Shown: piece after piece, positions 1 to 8,147 of the stretch | Position numbering within the stretch: the stretch's first letter is position 1 | How the letters are laid out: every line of letters starts with the position of its first letter | Assembly (NCBI RefSeq): GCF_029953635.1 | Contig: NZ_CP124544.1 | Span: forward strand, 186,001-250,000 | Origin: Halotia branconii CENA392 | Lineage (GTDB): Bacteria; Cyanobacteriota; Cyanobacteriia; Cyanobacteriales; Nostocaceae | DNA: 64,000 bases | Reading direction: 5' to 3' | Program-made: the position numbers and the translations under genes | Notes under the pieces: generated by a model | Database searches by the model: none | The model's input: the letters and a program-made list of their open reading frames with translations, nothing else | Told to the model about the DNA's origin: nothing

Positions 1-1863
1 CAGATAGTTTCGACTAATGAGGAACTGTTAAAACGGCGACTGAATGAGGTTCCCGCAGACGAGTTGAAGGATTTAAACCTTGACTTGACTCCCCGTGAAT
101 ACGTGATGGATTACCTGTTAAGTGCGTTTCCTGTTCACTTGCATGAAATCCACTCAGGCGAAGATGGTGAGGAACGTTCAGAACCCGCTTTTGATGCCGA
201 TGGTTCGCCCATTCTCTCACAAGCAGCCCTTGGGTTACGAGATGCACTGGTTGACAAACTGGCAAGCCTTGACCCAATTCCTGGAGCTTTAGAACAACTA
301 TTGTGGTATCTCGGTCACAAGAATATTGCTGAAGTCACAGGACGTAGCAAACGAGTCCTTAAGGATGAAAATGGACGGCTGTTTGTGGATTCACGGGGTA
401 GTGGTGCAAATATTGCTGAAACTACAGCATTTATGGCTGATGAAAAACAAATTCTTATCTTCTCTGATGCTGGTGGTACTGGTCGCAGTTATCACGCTGA
501 CCTCAATGCTGTAAATCGTAGACGGCGATCGCACTATTTGCTTGAAGCCGGTTGGAGAGCAGACAACGCTATTCAGGGATTAGGGCGATCGCATCGTACA
601 AACCAAGCTTCTGCACCCGTGTTCAAACCTGTGACAACGAACGTGCGTGGTGAACGCCGATTCATCAGCACTATTGCTCGGCGGCTGGACAGTCTCGGCG
701 CACTCACACGGGGTCAGAGACAAACGGGCGGTAACGGTATGTTTGATGCCAAGGACAATCTAGAATCTCAGTACGCTGAATATGCTTTATACGAATTGTT
801 CAAGCAGATTTTCCAGGGTCGATTCTATGAGGTTCCTTTGGGTAAATTTGAAAAGATGACTGGACTCAGCCTAACTTCTCATGAAGGCGGGATGAAGATA
901 GACCTCCCACCACTGCGGCAATTCCTCAATCGCTTGCTGGCTTTGACAATTGGGATGCAGAACCTGATTTTCGAGAGGTTTGAACTGCTGTTGAGTCAAC
1001 AGATCGAAACTGCGATCGCCAATGGAATCTTTGAAGCTGGTGTTGAAACGCTTCGGGCTGAACGGTTTACGGTTAAAAGTTGCGAATCAGTTTATACACA
1101 TCCTGCCACTGGGAGCGTAACGAACTATCTCAAGATAGAACGTATTCAACACAACAACATCAAAACTGCTGAGGAGATGCTGGATTTTGCTGCTAAATAC
1201 CAAGGACAACTCATGGTGAATGAGAAGTCTAGTAATGCGGCTGTATCAATTCCTACGCACAGCTTCTTTGATAGTGATGGTGCTGCTGTGCCACGGGTTC
1301 TACTCGTGCGACCTCAAAAGGAAATTCGCGTATCTCAAGAACAAGTGGAAAATTCTACTTGGCAGCAGGTTTCGGTTGATGCGTTTGTTGCGGCGTGGTC
1401 AAATGAGATAGACCAATTGCCCAAATTCACTACTGATTATATTCACCTTGTGACAGGCATACTACTACCCATCTGGAAGGTGCTACCCCAAAAGAACAAT
1501 CGAGTCTTCAGGCTGCAAACCAGTGATGGTGAGAAAATTCTGGGTCGGGTGGTAAATGCAGTAGATATTCAATCTGTGGCTGAACAGCTTGGGATGAAAA
1601 ACAAGCTGCTTTCTCCAATTGAATTGGTATCACTGGTACTCAACGAAGGGTACTCACAGCAATTGCCGGGAGGTGTAACGTTGCGACGTTCTTATATCGC
1701 AGGGGAGCCTCGCATAGAACTGGTTGATACTTTATCCTTGGCAGACCGACTTGTGGCTGTAGGTTGTTTTACCGAAATAATCCAGTGGCGTAAGCGGGTG
1801 TTTATTCCAGCTAACTCCAAAGCGGCAGAGATTTTGGCTGGCGTAATTGAGATTCTGGGATAA
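1..1863 (+). CDS. Strawberry-notch-type helicase, C-terminal part (5' truncated by window edge)
   Basis: The reading frame is open from base 1 without a stop, so the true start lies before the window. The TTG at 64 is only the first possible start codon inside the fragment. The visible protein has a block around nt 450-610 with DAGGTGRSYHAD, a run of basic residues, GWRADNAIQGLGRSHRTNQ and then a long helical tail. This is the signature of the C-terminal helicase domain of the Strawberry notch family (Helicase_C_4), in which the arginine-rich QGLGRSHR segment acts as motif VI. Bacterial members are large plasmid and phage proteins, often carrying a methyltransferase or helicase N-terminal half, which would be upstream here. 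The role on plasmids is not firmly known; DNA protection during transfer has been suggested for phage relatives. Three HIP1 sites lie in the gene. Confidence 0.8.
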   Translation, partial: QIVSTNEELLKRRLNEVPADELKDLNLDLTPREYVMDYLLSAFPVHLHEIHSGEDGEERSEPAFDADGSPILSQAALGLRDALVDKLASLDPIPGALEQLLWYLGHKNIAEVTGRSKRVLKDENGRLFVDSRGSGANIAETTAFMADEKQILIFSDAGGTGRSYHADLNAVNRRRRSHYLLEAGWRADNAIQGLGRSHRTNQASAPVFKPVTTNVRGERRFISTIARRLDSLGALTRGQRQTGGNGMFDAKDNLESQYAEYALYELFKQIFQGRFYEVPLGKFEKMTGLSLTSHEGGMKIDLPPLRQFLNRLLALTIGMQNLIFERFELLLSQQIETAIANGIFEAGVETLRAERFTVKSCESVYTHPATGSVTNYLKIERIQHNNIKTAEEMLDFAAKYQGQLMVNEKSSNAAVSIPTHSFFDSDGAAVPRVLLVRPQKEIRVSQEQVENSTWQQVSVDAFVAAWSNEIDQLPKFTTDYIHLVTGILLPIWKVLPQKNNRVFRLQTSDGEKILGRVVNAVDIQSVAEQLGMKNKLLSPIELVSLVLNEGYSQQLPGGVTLRRSYIAGEPRIELVDTLSLADRLVAVGCFTEIIQWRKRVFIPANSKAAEILAGVIEILG

Positions 1864-2090
1864 AAAGCAGAATATTACATCTTCAATAAATTCTAACCTC
1901 TCACCCTTTTTCTTTGCTCTGGTTTCTCCCGGAGCAAAGAAATCTACATCCTTTATGACTATACCCAATTTAGACGAAGTGAAAAGGTAAAGACCTAACA
2001 AAGTTTCATCTGAAACCCGTAGTTAAGAGAAATATTGACAACCGCTACGCGAAAAACTTGCAGACATTTCTGAATAATTTACCACAAAAA

Positions 2091-2501
2091 ATGAAGCGAA
2101 AAATAATTGCTCTATCAACTGCTTTTGCTTTTTCTACATTAGCTCTACCTTCGATTGCGTTTGCTGGGTCTGCCAGTAGAGTTATTCCAGGTGGGACAGT
2201 TGGTGTATCATGTACTTCATTGTCTGAGACAAGAAAAACGGTTACATACAATTTTCTTGTCAGAGGTGACAAACAATACCCTGCAATTAATGGGGTGAAA
2301 CTTACCATTACAGGCATCGACGGTACAGAAAGAAAAGACATTTCTGCAATTATCCCACCTCAGACTGTTATTGTACGTCAAGTTGAGGATTTCGTTACTC
2401 CAATCTTGTCAGTGGCATTAACTGGTTCAGCGGTAGGCGTGAATTTGCAGGGTATTCACAATTATGAGGTTTCGCCACCGCTTATTGCCCAGTGCAATTG
2501 A
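2091..2501 (+). CDS. small exported protein of unknown function
   Basis: The product is 136 aa if translation starts at ATG 2091. An in-frame TTG at 2058 would add 11 residues before the basic start of the signal peptide, so 2091 is preferred. Residues 1-25 are a classic signal peptide (MKRK, hydrophobic stretch, then SIAFA cleavage site). The mature part is Ser/Thr/Val rich, predicted beta, with only two cysteines, one near residue 46 and one two residues from the C terminus. They could form a disulfide in the periplasm. No family was recognised. It is followed by a long perfect palindrome that may end its transcript. Confidence 0.6.
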   Translation: MKRKIIALSTAFAFSTLALPSIAFAGSASRVIPGGTVGVSCTSLSETRKTVTYNFLVRGDKQYPAINGVKLTITGIDGTERKDISAIIPPQTVIVRQVEDFVTPILSVALTGSAVGVNLQGIHNYEVSPPLIAQCN

Positions 2502-2525
2502 GCTAAAGTAGAAAAATAGTTAAGT

Positions 2526-2562
2526 TCCCATACGAAACAAAACAGTTTTGTTTCGTATGGGA
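2526..2562. terminator. 37-nt perfect palindrome (18-bp arms) between two plus-strand genes
   Basis: TCCCATACGAAACAAAAC and its exact reverse complement flank a single central base at 2544. It begins 25 bp after the stop of the exported-protein gene and ends 28 bp before the next start. It could fold into a strong hairpin and act as a terminator, although no U-tract follows. A protein-binding operator is the alternative. A weakly similar palindrome (CCACACAAAAC/GTTTTGTATGG) lies at 62841-62870. Confidence 0.5.
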
Positions 2563-2590
2563 CAACTAAAGGTGAACTGAGAAAAAAATT

Positions 2591-3382
2591 ATGATTTCCT
2601 ACAAATTAGGAATATTGACACCAGATACAAACACAGAAATAGAAAATAATTGGTTCTTAGATCGCGCTTTCAATAGTCACGTTGATTTTTGTATTTGGGT
2701 ATTAAAAATAGATGGTTTGAAAGTTCCTCCTTTTGATCAACATCCGAATGGGAGTAGAATACTTCAAGACAAAGGAATGGATGTTGAGTCCTGGCGACTG
2801 TGGTTAAATAAAGTTGTGGCTACTCAAGATTATCGCTTGCATTTTGAAGTCTCAGACTTACAATCGAAAGTAGAAGAAGAATTAGCATCTCTTCAAGCAT
2901 TAACTGCTCAGATGGTTCAGCAAGACGGCACTCTTCCAGTCATCGATTGGTCTGCTGTTCGCTCGTCTCTTACTCATGTTTATACATGGAAACATGAACT
3001 GTATCGACAGGCAGTTCAACAACTAGGCTCTCTTTCTCCACAAACTGTCCCACCCGATGTTTGGCAAGGTAAAGCCGAGATCAAGAATTTACTGAACGAT
3101 TTATGGCAAAACTATCAATTGCTGAACAATAAAACAAATACAGGTATTGAGTATCTACTAGCAATTGAAAATCGACTGATAACGGAAGATTTATATTCAC
3201 AGCTTGAGCAATACCGAACACATTTAAAAGCTTTACAAATCTTCTTAGTCAACTATCCAAGCCTTGTGGAATATATTGTTCCTCCATTCTCAGCGATTCT
3301 GTCACTAACAGATGAAGCACCGTTAAGTGAGCAATTTCAACAGCGTAGTTTGAGAGTAGCAGAGGCTCTTTCTGTACTTTGA
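2591..3382 (+). CDS. unknown protein, first of a tandem paralogous pair
   Basis: A 263-aa soluble protein with no signal peptide or membrane segment. It shares with the next gene a conserved N-terminal block: F-N-S-H-(V/I)-D-F-C-(I/V)-W-V-L, a W-L-x-x-V-V-A-T-Q-D-x-R-L block near residue 75, and a central WxxE(L/Q)YxQA motif. The paralogy indicates a local duplication. No enzymatic signature was seen. An SD-like AAAGGTGA lies about 18 nt upstream of the ATG. No function is proposed. Confidence 0.65.
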   Translation: MISYKLGILTPDTNTEIENNWFLDRAFNSHVDFCIWVLKIDGLKVPPFDQHPNGSRILQDKGMDVESWRLWLNKVVATQDYRLHFEVSDLQSKVEEELASLQALTAQMVQQDGTLPVIDWSAVRSSLTHVYTWKHELYRQAVQQLGSLSPQTVPPDVWQGKAEIKNLLNDLWQNYQLLNNKTNTGIEYLLAIENRLITEDLYSQLEQYRTHLKALQIFLVNYPSLVEYIVPPFSAILSLTDEAPLSEQFQQRSLRVAEALSVL

Positions 3383-3518
3383 TATTCCCAACCACTTGAG
3401 ACTTGGGAGTGTTAAAACAATCCAAAGAAGGTCAAAACGTAGATAGTTAACTATTATAATTTTTTTTAATCTAGACAGAGAAAAAAGAGAGGAAGTCTAA
3501 CCAAAGGGATAAAAATAG

Positions 3519-4325
3519 ATGATTTGGTCAGGTATTTATAATGATTTAAATAACTTAATTATGTTTGATATCTCCCAAATTTCATCAAAACAGCCGTGGG
3601 CATTAAATAGTTCTTTTAACTCCCACATAGATTTTTGTGTTTGGGTTTTGCAAAATAGTGGGTTACAAATATCTCCTTTTAACCACCATAATTCTACTAA
3701 TACATCACTACAACTGCCATTAGATGCTCTGAGTTGGTCTAATTGGCTAAGTTTAGTTGTAGCAACACAAGATGACAGATTGAACTGGCATATTCCAGAC
3801 ATATCTGAAGAAGTGTCAAGGCAATTATCAAGAACCAGACAATTGATGCAGCAGCATGGTGAACATTTAGCCCAACAAAGTGGAATTTCTGATCCAAGTC
3901 AAGTATTTGATCAACAAGCCCAGCAATTAAATCAATATTTACATTGGCAAGAAGAACAATATCAACAAGCAATTGCTAGAGTTGGCTTGTTATCTACCGA
4001 CACTCCCCCAGCTTTGGCTTGGGATGGTGAGCCGAGTATACGAGAGCAACTTGAGTCTTTATGGTCAGTCTATCAGGCAACTCCAAAAGATACTAACCGA
4101 TTAGACGACCTGGAAATTATAGATATCTTCTACCAAGACCTTAAACAGCAATTTAGTAGTCAACTACCAACTTTGAAAGTTTATCTTGTGCAGTATTCCA
4201 CACCTATATTTTTCCCAGTTAAGCCAGTATCAATTTTAGTTTCCCAAGTTAAAGATTTGCCAATTCAATATTTAAGAGATGGAATATTTCAAGCTGCTGA
4301 AAGTTTAGTAACTTTCGCAAACTAA
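3519..4325 (+). CDS. unknown protein, second of a tandem paralogous pair
   Basis: A 268-aa paralogue of the preceding gene, sharing FNSHIDFCVWVL, VVATQDDRLNW and a C-terminal (Y/V)-L-V-(Q/N)-Y-x-x-P-I-F/V-F-P motif. ATG 3519 has an SD-like AAAGGGA nine bases upstream. An internal ATG at 3561 would give an N terminus closer in length to the paralogue. The 136-bp gap between the two genes is AT-rich with a T-run. Glutamine is frequent in the middle third, which is predicted coiled or helical. Function unknown. Confidence 0.65.
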   Translation: MIWSGIYNDLNNLIMFDISQISSKQPWALNSSFNSHIDFCVWVLQNSGLQISPFNHHNSTNTSLQLPLDALSWSNWLSLVVATQDDRLNWHIPDISEEVSRQLSRTRQLMQQHGEHLAQQSGISDPSQVFDQQAQQLNQYLHWQEEQYQQAIARVGLLSTDTPPALAWDGEPSIREQLESLWSVYQATPKDTNRLDDLEIIDIFYQDLKQQFSSQLPTLKVYLVQYSTPIFFPVKPVSILVSQVKDLPIQYLRDGIFQAAESLVTFAN

Positions 4326-4377
4326 CTAACCCCAAAGCAGCAGAAATTTTGACTATGAGTAGCTTCATCAAAGTGGC

Positions 4378-5142
4378 TCATCTTTTCTTTTCTGCCATCC
4401 TACTCTCAAGCCCAAACAAATCCTTGTAGACTTCATAATCTTGGAAGAGTTGCATTATCAAACTTCTCGTAAAAACACAATAAATCGTATTTCTTCGCGC
4501 TTCGTACAAATCAAAAGCCTTAAATAAATCTTCTTTAGAACCCTGTTGATTGCCCAGATAAAATCTCACCGTTCCTCTACCACAGTAAGCTTCTGGGCAA
4601 TTAGCATCTATAGATAATGCCTTTTCTAAATCAGAAAGTGATTTTTCTAGTTCTCTTAGTACAAAATAGATATTTCCCCTGTTGATATAAGCTTCTAAAC
4701 AGTTGGGATCAATTGAAATTATGTGATTATAGTCTTCTATCGCTGCTGGATTGTCACCAGTTAGATTCTTATAGGTATAAGCCCGATTTAGATAAGCTTG
4801 AATTAAACTTGGATTCAGTGAAATAGCTTGATTAAAATCTTCAAGAACTTGATTAAACTCCGACTTATGACAGATTTTGGAACGAGCTAAGCCCCGATTA
4901 TTGTAAGCTTCAGCAAAATTTGGATTCATTGTTATTGCATTATCAAAAAGCTGAATAGCATTTTCAAATTTTTCTATACCAAATTGAACCATGCCTATAG
5001 CATTGTGAACTTCAGCAAAATTTGGATGAAAATAAAGGGCATTTCTAAAGCATTCTGAAACCCCTGATAAATTTCCTGATTTGAGATATTCAATCCCCTT
5101 GTCGTACCACAATCTTGCTTGCTCTATGTCTACTGTATTCAT
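4378..5142 (-). CDS. tetratricopeptide repeat (TPR) protein
   Basis: A 254-aa protein made almost entirely of consecutive 34-residue TPR units. They show the usual A-Y-x-N-R-G / A-I-x-x-(Y/F)-x-x-A-(I/L)-x-(I/L)-x-P-(N/S) spacing (for example NPNFAEAYNNRGLA, DPNCLEAYINRGNIYF, CPEAYCGRGTVRFYLG). TPR arrays are protein-protein scaffolds. The gene starts 5 bp downstream of the stop of the 3' half of the split polymerase-like gene on the same strand, so it was probably its distal operon partner before the insertion. The partner protein cannot be inferred. Confidence 0.85.
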   Translation of the reverse strand: MNTVDIEQARLWYDKGIEYLKSGNLSGVSECFRNALYFHPNFAEVHNAIGMVQFGIEKFENAIQLFDNAITMNPNFAEAYNNRGLARSKICHKSEFNQVLEDFNQAISLNPSLIQAYLNRAYTYKNLTGDNPAAIEDYNHIISIDPNCLEAYINRGNIYFVLRELEKSLSDLEKALSIDANCPEAYCGRGTVRFYLGNQQGSKEDLFKAFDLYEARRNTIYCVFTRSLIMQLFQDYEVYKDLFGLESRMAEKKR

Positions 5143-5147
5143 AAGTT

Positions 5148-6089
5148 TTAAATTTCCATGCCCTGAGCCTTGGACTTCGCAACAAATTGATCAATCTGGC
5201 TATTAGCCTGTTCAAAAGTTTGTAGGACTTCAGGCGTAACTTTATTGATTTGCACTTTACCAGATTGCAGACTTAAAACTACTTCTCCATTCTTCTGAGC
5301 GATCGCTAAATCTCTTTGCTCCGTATTGAAAGTTAAATCATACATTTTACCCTTAACTTGTGTTGAACCATCTTCAAGAGTTACTCCCCCCAGCATCCCA
5401 ATTCTTTGAGCAATTTGGGTTAGTCGGCTTATGTTCCGATGATCTTCAGTATCCTTATTCATTGCTGCTAAAGCTTTCTGCGATGGTTGCTGCCCTGAAT
5501 CCAACTCAGTAGCTATCTCCATAATTCGCTGTTTGTACTGGTCGGATTTGCCAAGTTTATCTGCGACATCGTACCAATTTCGTAGATGATCATTGGTTAC
5601 TATTGGTCGGTTTTCTACACCATCAGATTCGGTTTCCGCTACTTCATGATTATGGGAGGAATTAATAAGAGTTTTTGGTTCTGTCCAAGGTACAATTTCA
5701 CCATTAACATAATCTCCCAATGGCTCTAGATGCAATCCCCAAACCTGCCGTTTCCCCGTGAATAGTTCTGGTAATGCCTTGGGTGAATGTTTTTCAATAT
5801 TCGCCCACTGCTGTTGATAAACAGGATCAGCAATCATAGATTGGGTAATTTCATACTGCTTGCCAACTCGAAAGGCGACTTGTTTATTTCCTCCATTGGC
5901 TAGAGCAATGTCTCCTTCTTTGAAGCCGTACTGTTTATAAGGTTCGTAAGCCCTGGTGGTATGAGTTCTGCCATATCCCCGCATGGCATCAATACAAGTA
6001 TCCACAGGTAAAAGATTAGTCTCACCATGCATTATCAAGGGATAATTCATGGGAATGGGCTTGCCTGAAATCATGGCAGAAATAGGCAC
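5148..6089 (-). pseudogene. 3' part of the RNA-polymerase-like gene, severed by an insertion sequence
   Basis: The frame stays open leftward from the IS boundary (6104), and the first possible start is a GTG at 6089. Deleting the 2,092-bp element plus one 11-bp target copy joins this frame exactly to that of the 8148-12470 ORF (both codon phases agree). That reconstructs one protein of about 1,739 aa, with junction DFSP-TVPISAM. This C-terminal part (about 313 aa) has a compact N-terminal domain with HGETNLLPVDTCIDAMRGYGR, RAYEPYxxYGFKEGD and VAFRVGKQYEI, then a helical tail. It lacks any catalytic motif I recognise. It might still be translated from GTG or ATG (PISAM) as a separate protein, but no promoter is evident in the IS end. 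Confidence 0.7.
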
Positions 6090-6093
6090 AGTA

Positions 6094-6104
6094 GGAGAAA
6101 AATC
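6094..6104. repeat. 11-bp target-site duplication, left copy
   Basis: GGAGAAAAATC here and at 8197-8207 directly bracket the inverted-repeat ends of the 2.1-kb element. Duplications of this length are usual for IS4-family elements. Confidence 0.85.
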
Positions 6105-6134
6105 TGACTTTTCACGGGATGTGGAAAAGGGGAG

Positions 6135-6163
6135 TTGGTTCGCGTAAAATTTACGCGAACCAA
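6135..6163. repeat. subterminal palindrome of the IS, left end
   Basis: TTGGTTCGCGTAAA and TTTACGCGAACCAA face each other around one base, overlapping the inner part of the terminal repeat. Related palindromes are at 7691-7711 (TTCGCG-N9-CGCGAA) and about 8139-8166 (GTTGGTTCGCGT/ACGCGAACCAAC). They may be transposase-binding or transcription-insulating hairpins. Confidence 0.7.
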
Positions 6164-6223
6164 TGCCAGAGAATTAACTTGTGATTTTAGATATTGTCGT
6201 GGTAGGTGTGTCAATGAGTGCAA

Positions 6224-7645
6224 ATGAAAATCTTAGAGAAGAACCTGTATGAGGAGTGTAACTTTGGAGACAAACGTTTAACCCAAAGGGCAGCATTTAT
6301 AGGTGAACTTTTATCGGTAAAATATGGTCAGCCTTTATCGAAAATATTTAAAACTGCTAGCGACCTCAAACGTGGTTACGAATTTTTCTCTAATCCAAAA
6401 ACAAATTTTGAGAAATTGACTCAACCTTACTTTAAACAAACAGCCCAAGAAATAAACGGCGCTCCTGTGGTGCTAGCTGTAGGAGATACAACTTTTTTAG
6501 ATTATAAAAAAATATTAGACAAAAGAGAAGAATACGGCCCAATAGGTAATGGCGGAAATGGATTAATTTTACATAGCTGTTTAGCTATAGAACCTGATTT
6601 TGGGCAGCCATTAGGGTTATTGTGGGAGAAGCTGTGGCATAGAGAGCATAAAGCTTCACAGCCGATTAATGAAAGCCAAGAAGCTAAAAAAGAGCGTCTA
6701 AAAAAAGAGCGAAAAGCCAAAAGAAATAAAGAATTTAAAGAGAAAGAATCTTATAGATGGGTTGAGGCTTTCTCAAAGATAGAAAAACAGTTTTCTACTT
6801 TAGAAATTCCACTAGGGGGATTATCGTCGAAGATAATTCATGTCTTTGACCGAGAAGGTGATATTGCAGAAGTCTTCGCCCAAATCAGTCAAACTAAAAA
6901 CGCGGGTGTAATAGTCAGGGCGGCACACAACCGTTGTCTAGAAGGAGAGAATGAGCATTTATGGTCATACGTAACTTCCACTGCTGTCAAGTTTGTAAAA
7001 GACGTTGGACTAGCCGAAACTAAAAAGCGTAATGCCAGAACTGCCACCTTAGAAGTCAGATATTGTCCAGTATCAATTAGTTCGCCAACAAGGCTGAAAA
7101 ATCAAGGCAGTTTTCATGTTTATGCAGTCTATGCCAGAGAAATTAATTGTCCAGAAAATTGTGAACCAGTAGAGTGGATGCTACTAACTACTGAATCAGT
7201 TGATTCAGAACAATCAGCAGCACAAATCCTCCGTTGGTATACGTATCGTTGGCGAGTTGAAGAGTATCATAAAATTCTCAAATCGGGGTGTAAGGCTGAA
7301 AGCTACCGATTAGCTGGTGAGAGTATGTCAACGATGTTGGGATTTTTAACTGTGATTGCCGCACAGCTATTGCGAATGACGTACTTACACCGTAACTGCC
7401 CGCACCTTGATGCTAGTGTGGTGTTAACTCAAGTACAAATGGATGTACTGTTAGCTAGTAGCCCGCCTAAATTCAAAAAAGATATCGAATTTACCGTTGA
7501 TTGGGCAATCCGCGCTATCGCCCGCCTGGGGGGATACTTAGAACATCGAAAAAACAGTGCCATTGGTATACAGGTTTTATGGAGAGGTTGGTTAGAGTTA
7601 GAAACCCTGTGCCAAGGTTGGCTATTACACCAAAATCTTAAATAA
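6224..7645 (+). CDS. tnp: IS4-family (Tn5-like) DDE transposase
   Basis: A 473-aa protein from ATG 6224; a GTG at 6218 would add two residues. The N-terminal domain resembles the DNA-binding domain of Tn5 transposase (FGDKRLTQRAAFIGELL, then GYEFFSNP). The first catalytic Asp is in the VLAVGDTTFLDYK block, and the second probably in HVFDREGDIAEVF. The signature Y-TY-R-WRV-E-EYHKIL-K near residues 344-358 fits the IS4 YREK pattern Y(2)R(3)E(6)K exactly and contributes the catalytic Glu. A Lys/Arg/Glu-rich stretch (residues 150-180) lies between the first two acidic motifs. The frame is intact, so the enzyme is probably active. It is the first gene of the element. Confidence 0.92.
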   Translation: MKILEKNLYEECNFGDKRLTQRAAFIGELLSVKYGQPLSKIFKTASDLKRGYEFFSNPKTNFEKLTQPYFKQTAQEINGAPVVLAVGDTTFLDYKKILDKREEYGPIGNGGNGLILHSCLAIEPDFGQPLGLLWEKLWHREHKASQPINESQEAKKERLKKERKAKRNKEFKEKESYRWVEAFSKIEKQFSTLEIPLGGLSSKIIHVFDREGDIAEVFAQISQTKNAGVIVRAAHNRCLEGENEHLWSYVTSTAVKFVKDVGLAETKKRNARTATLEVRYCPVSISSPTRLKNQGSFHVYAVYAREINCPENCEPVEWMLLTTESVDSEQSAAQILRWYTYRWRVEEYHKILKSGCKAESYRLAGESMSTMLGFLTVIAAQLLRMTYLHRNCPHLDASVVLTQVQMDVLLASSPPKFKKDIEFTVDWAIRAIARLGGYLEHRKNSAIGIQVLWRGWLELETLCQGWLLHQNLK

Positions 7646-7732
7646 TTCGCTTCAAACGGTAAACACCTACCTGACTCCATCAGAAAATAATTCGCGTAAA
7701 TTATCCGCGAACCGTAACGCCCGGTTTGTTAT

Positions 7733-8134
7733 ATGCCTCAGTCGCCAAAATCTTCAATTCAAGATGATTTAGCCAAACGTGTAGACGCGGTAGTCAAAAT
7801 TAAACAGCGCCTTGAGCAAGAAATTCATTCGATACTCGCTTTGGGTAAGGTCGCTCCTGCTTCTTGTTGGATTGTTCGCTATCAAGCTAAGGGGCGGAAT
7901 GATAATTATTGGTATTACAAACTACAGGCTTCTTCCCCAATCTTTCCCACAAAGACCGATGGTAAATTATCTCGATATCAGCATTTGGGTAAAGCTGGTA
8001 GTCAAGCTTACATAGATGCCCTTGAGCAAATTACCCGTCGCGCTAAAATTGAAGCTTTAGATCGCTCCATTGAGTCTCTAAACCTTGGTTTGAAAGATTT
8101 AATCGAAGAAACCTCCAAATATCGTCAACAATAA
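7733..8134 (+). CDS. IS passenger protein, small coiled-coil-like (DUF6788-like)
   Basis: A 133-aa ORF wholly inside the insertion sequence, 87 bp after the transposase stop and ending 20 bp before the right terminal repeat. The centre has G-x-x-x-x-x-W-x-V-R-Y and NDNYWYYKLQA...LGKAGS, flanked by helices with many Lys, Glu and Gln. Small proteins with a YWY motif of this sort accompany transposons in cyanobacteria and other bacteria; the DUF6788 label is tentative. It could assist transposition or regulation. No catalytic residues were recognised. Confidence 0.6.
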   Translation: MPQSPKSSIQDDLAKRVDAVVKIKQRLEQEIHSILALGKVAPASCWIVRYQAKGRNDNYWYYKLQASSPIFPTKTDGKLSRYQHLGKAGSQAYIDALEQITRRAKIEALDRSIESLNLGLKDLIEETSKYRQQ

Positions 8135-8147
8135 AAGTTGGTTCGCG

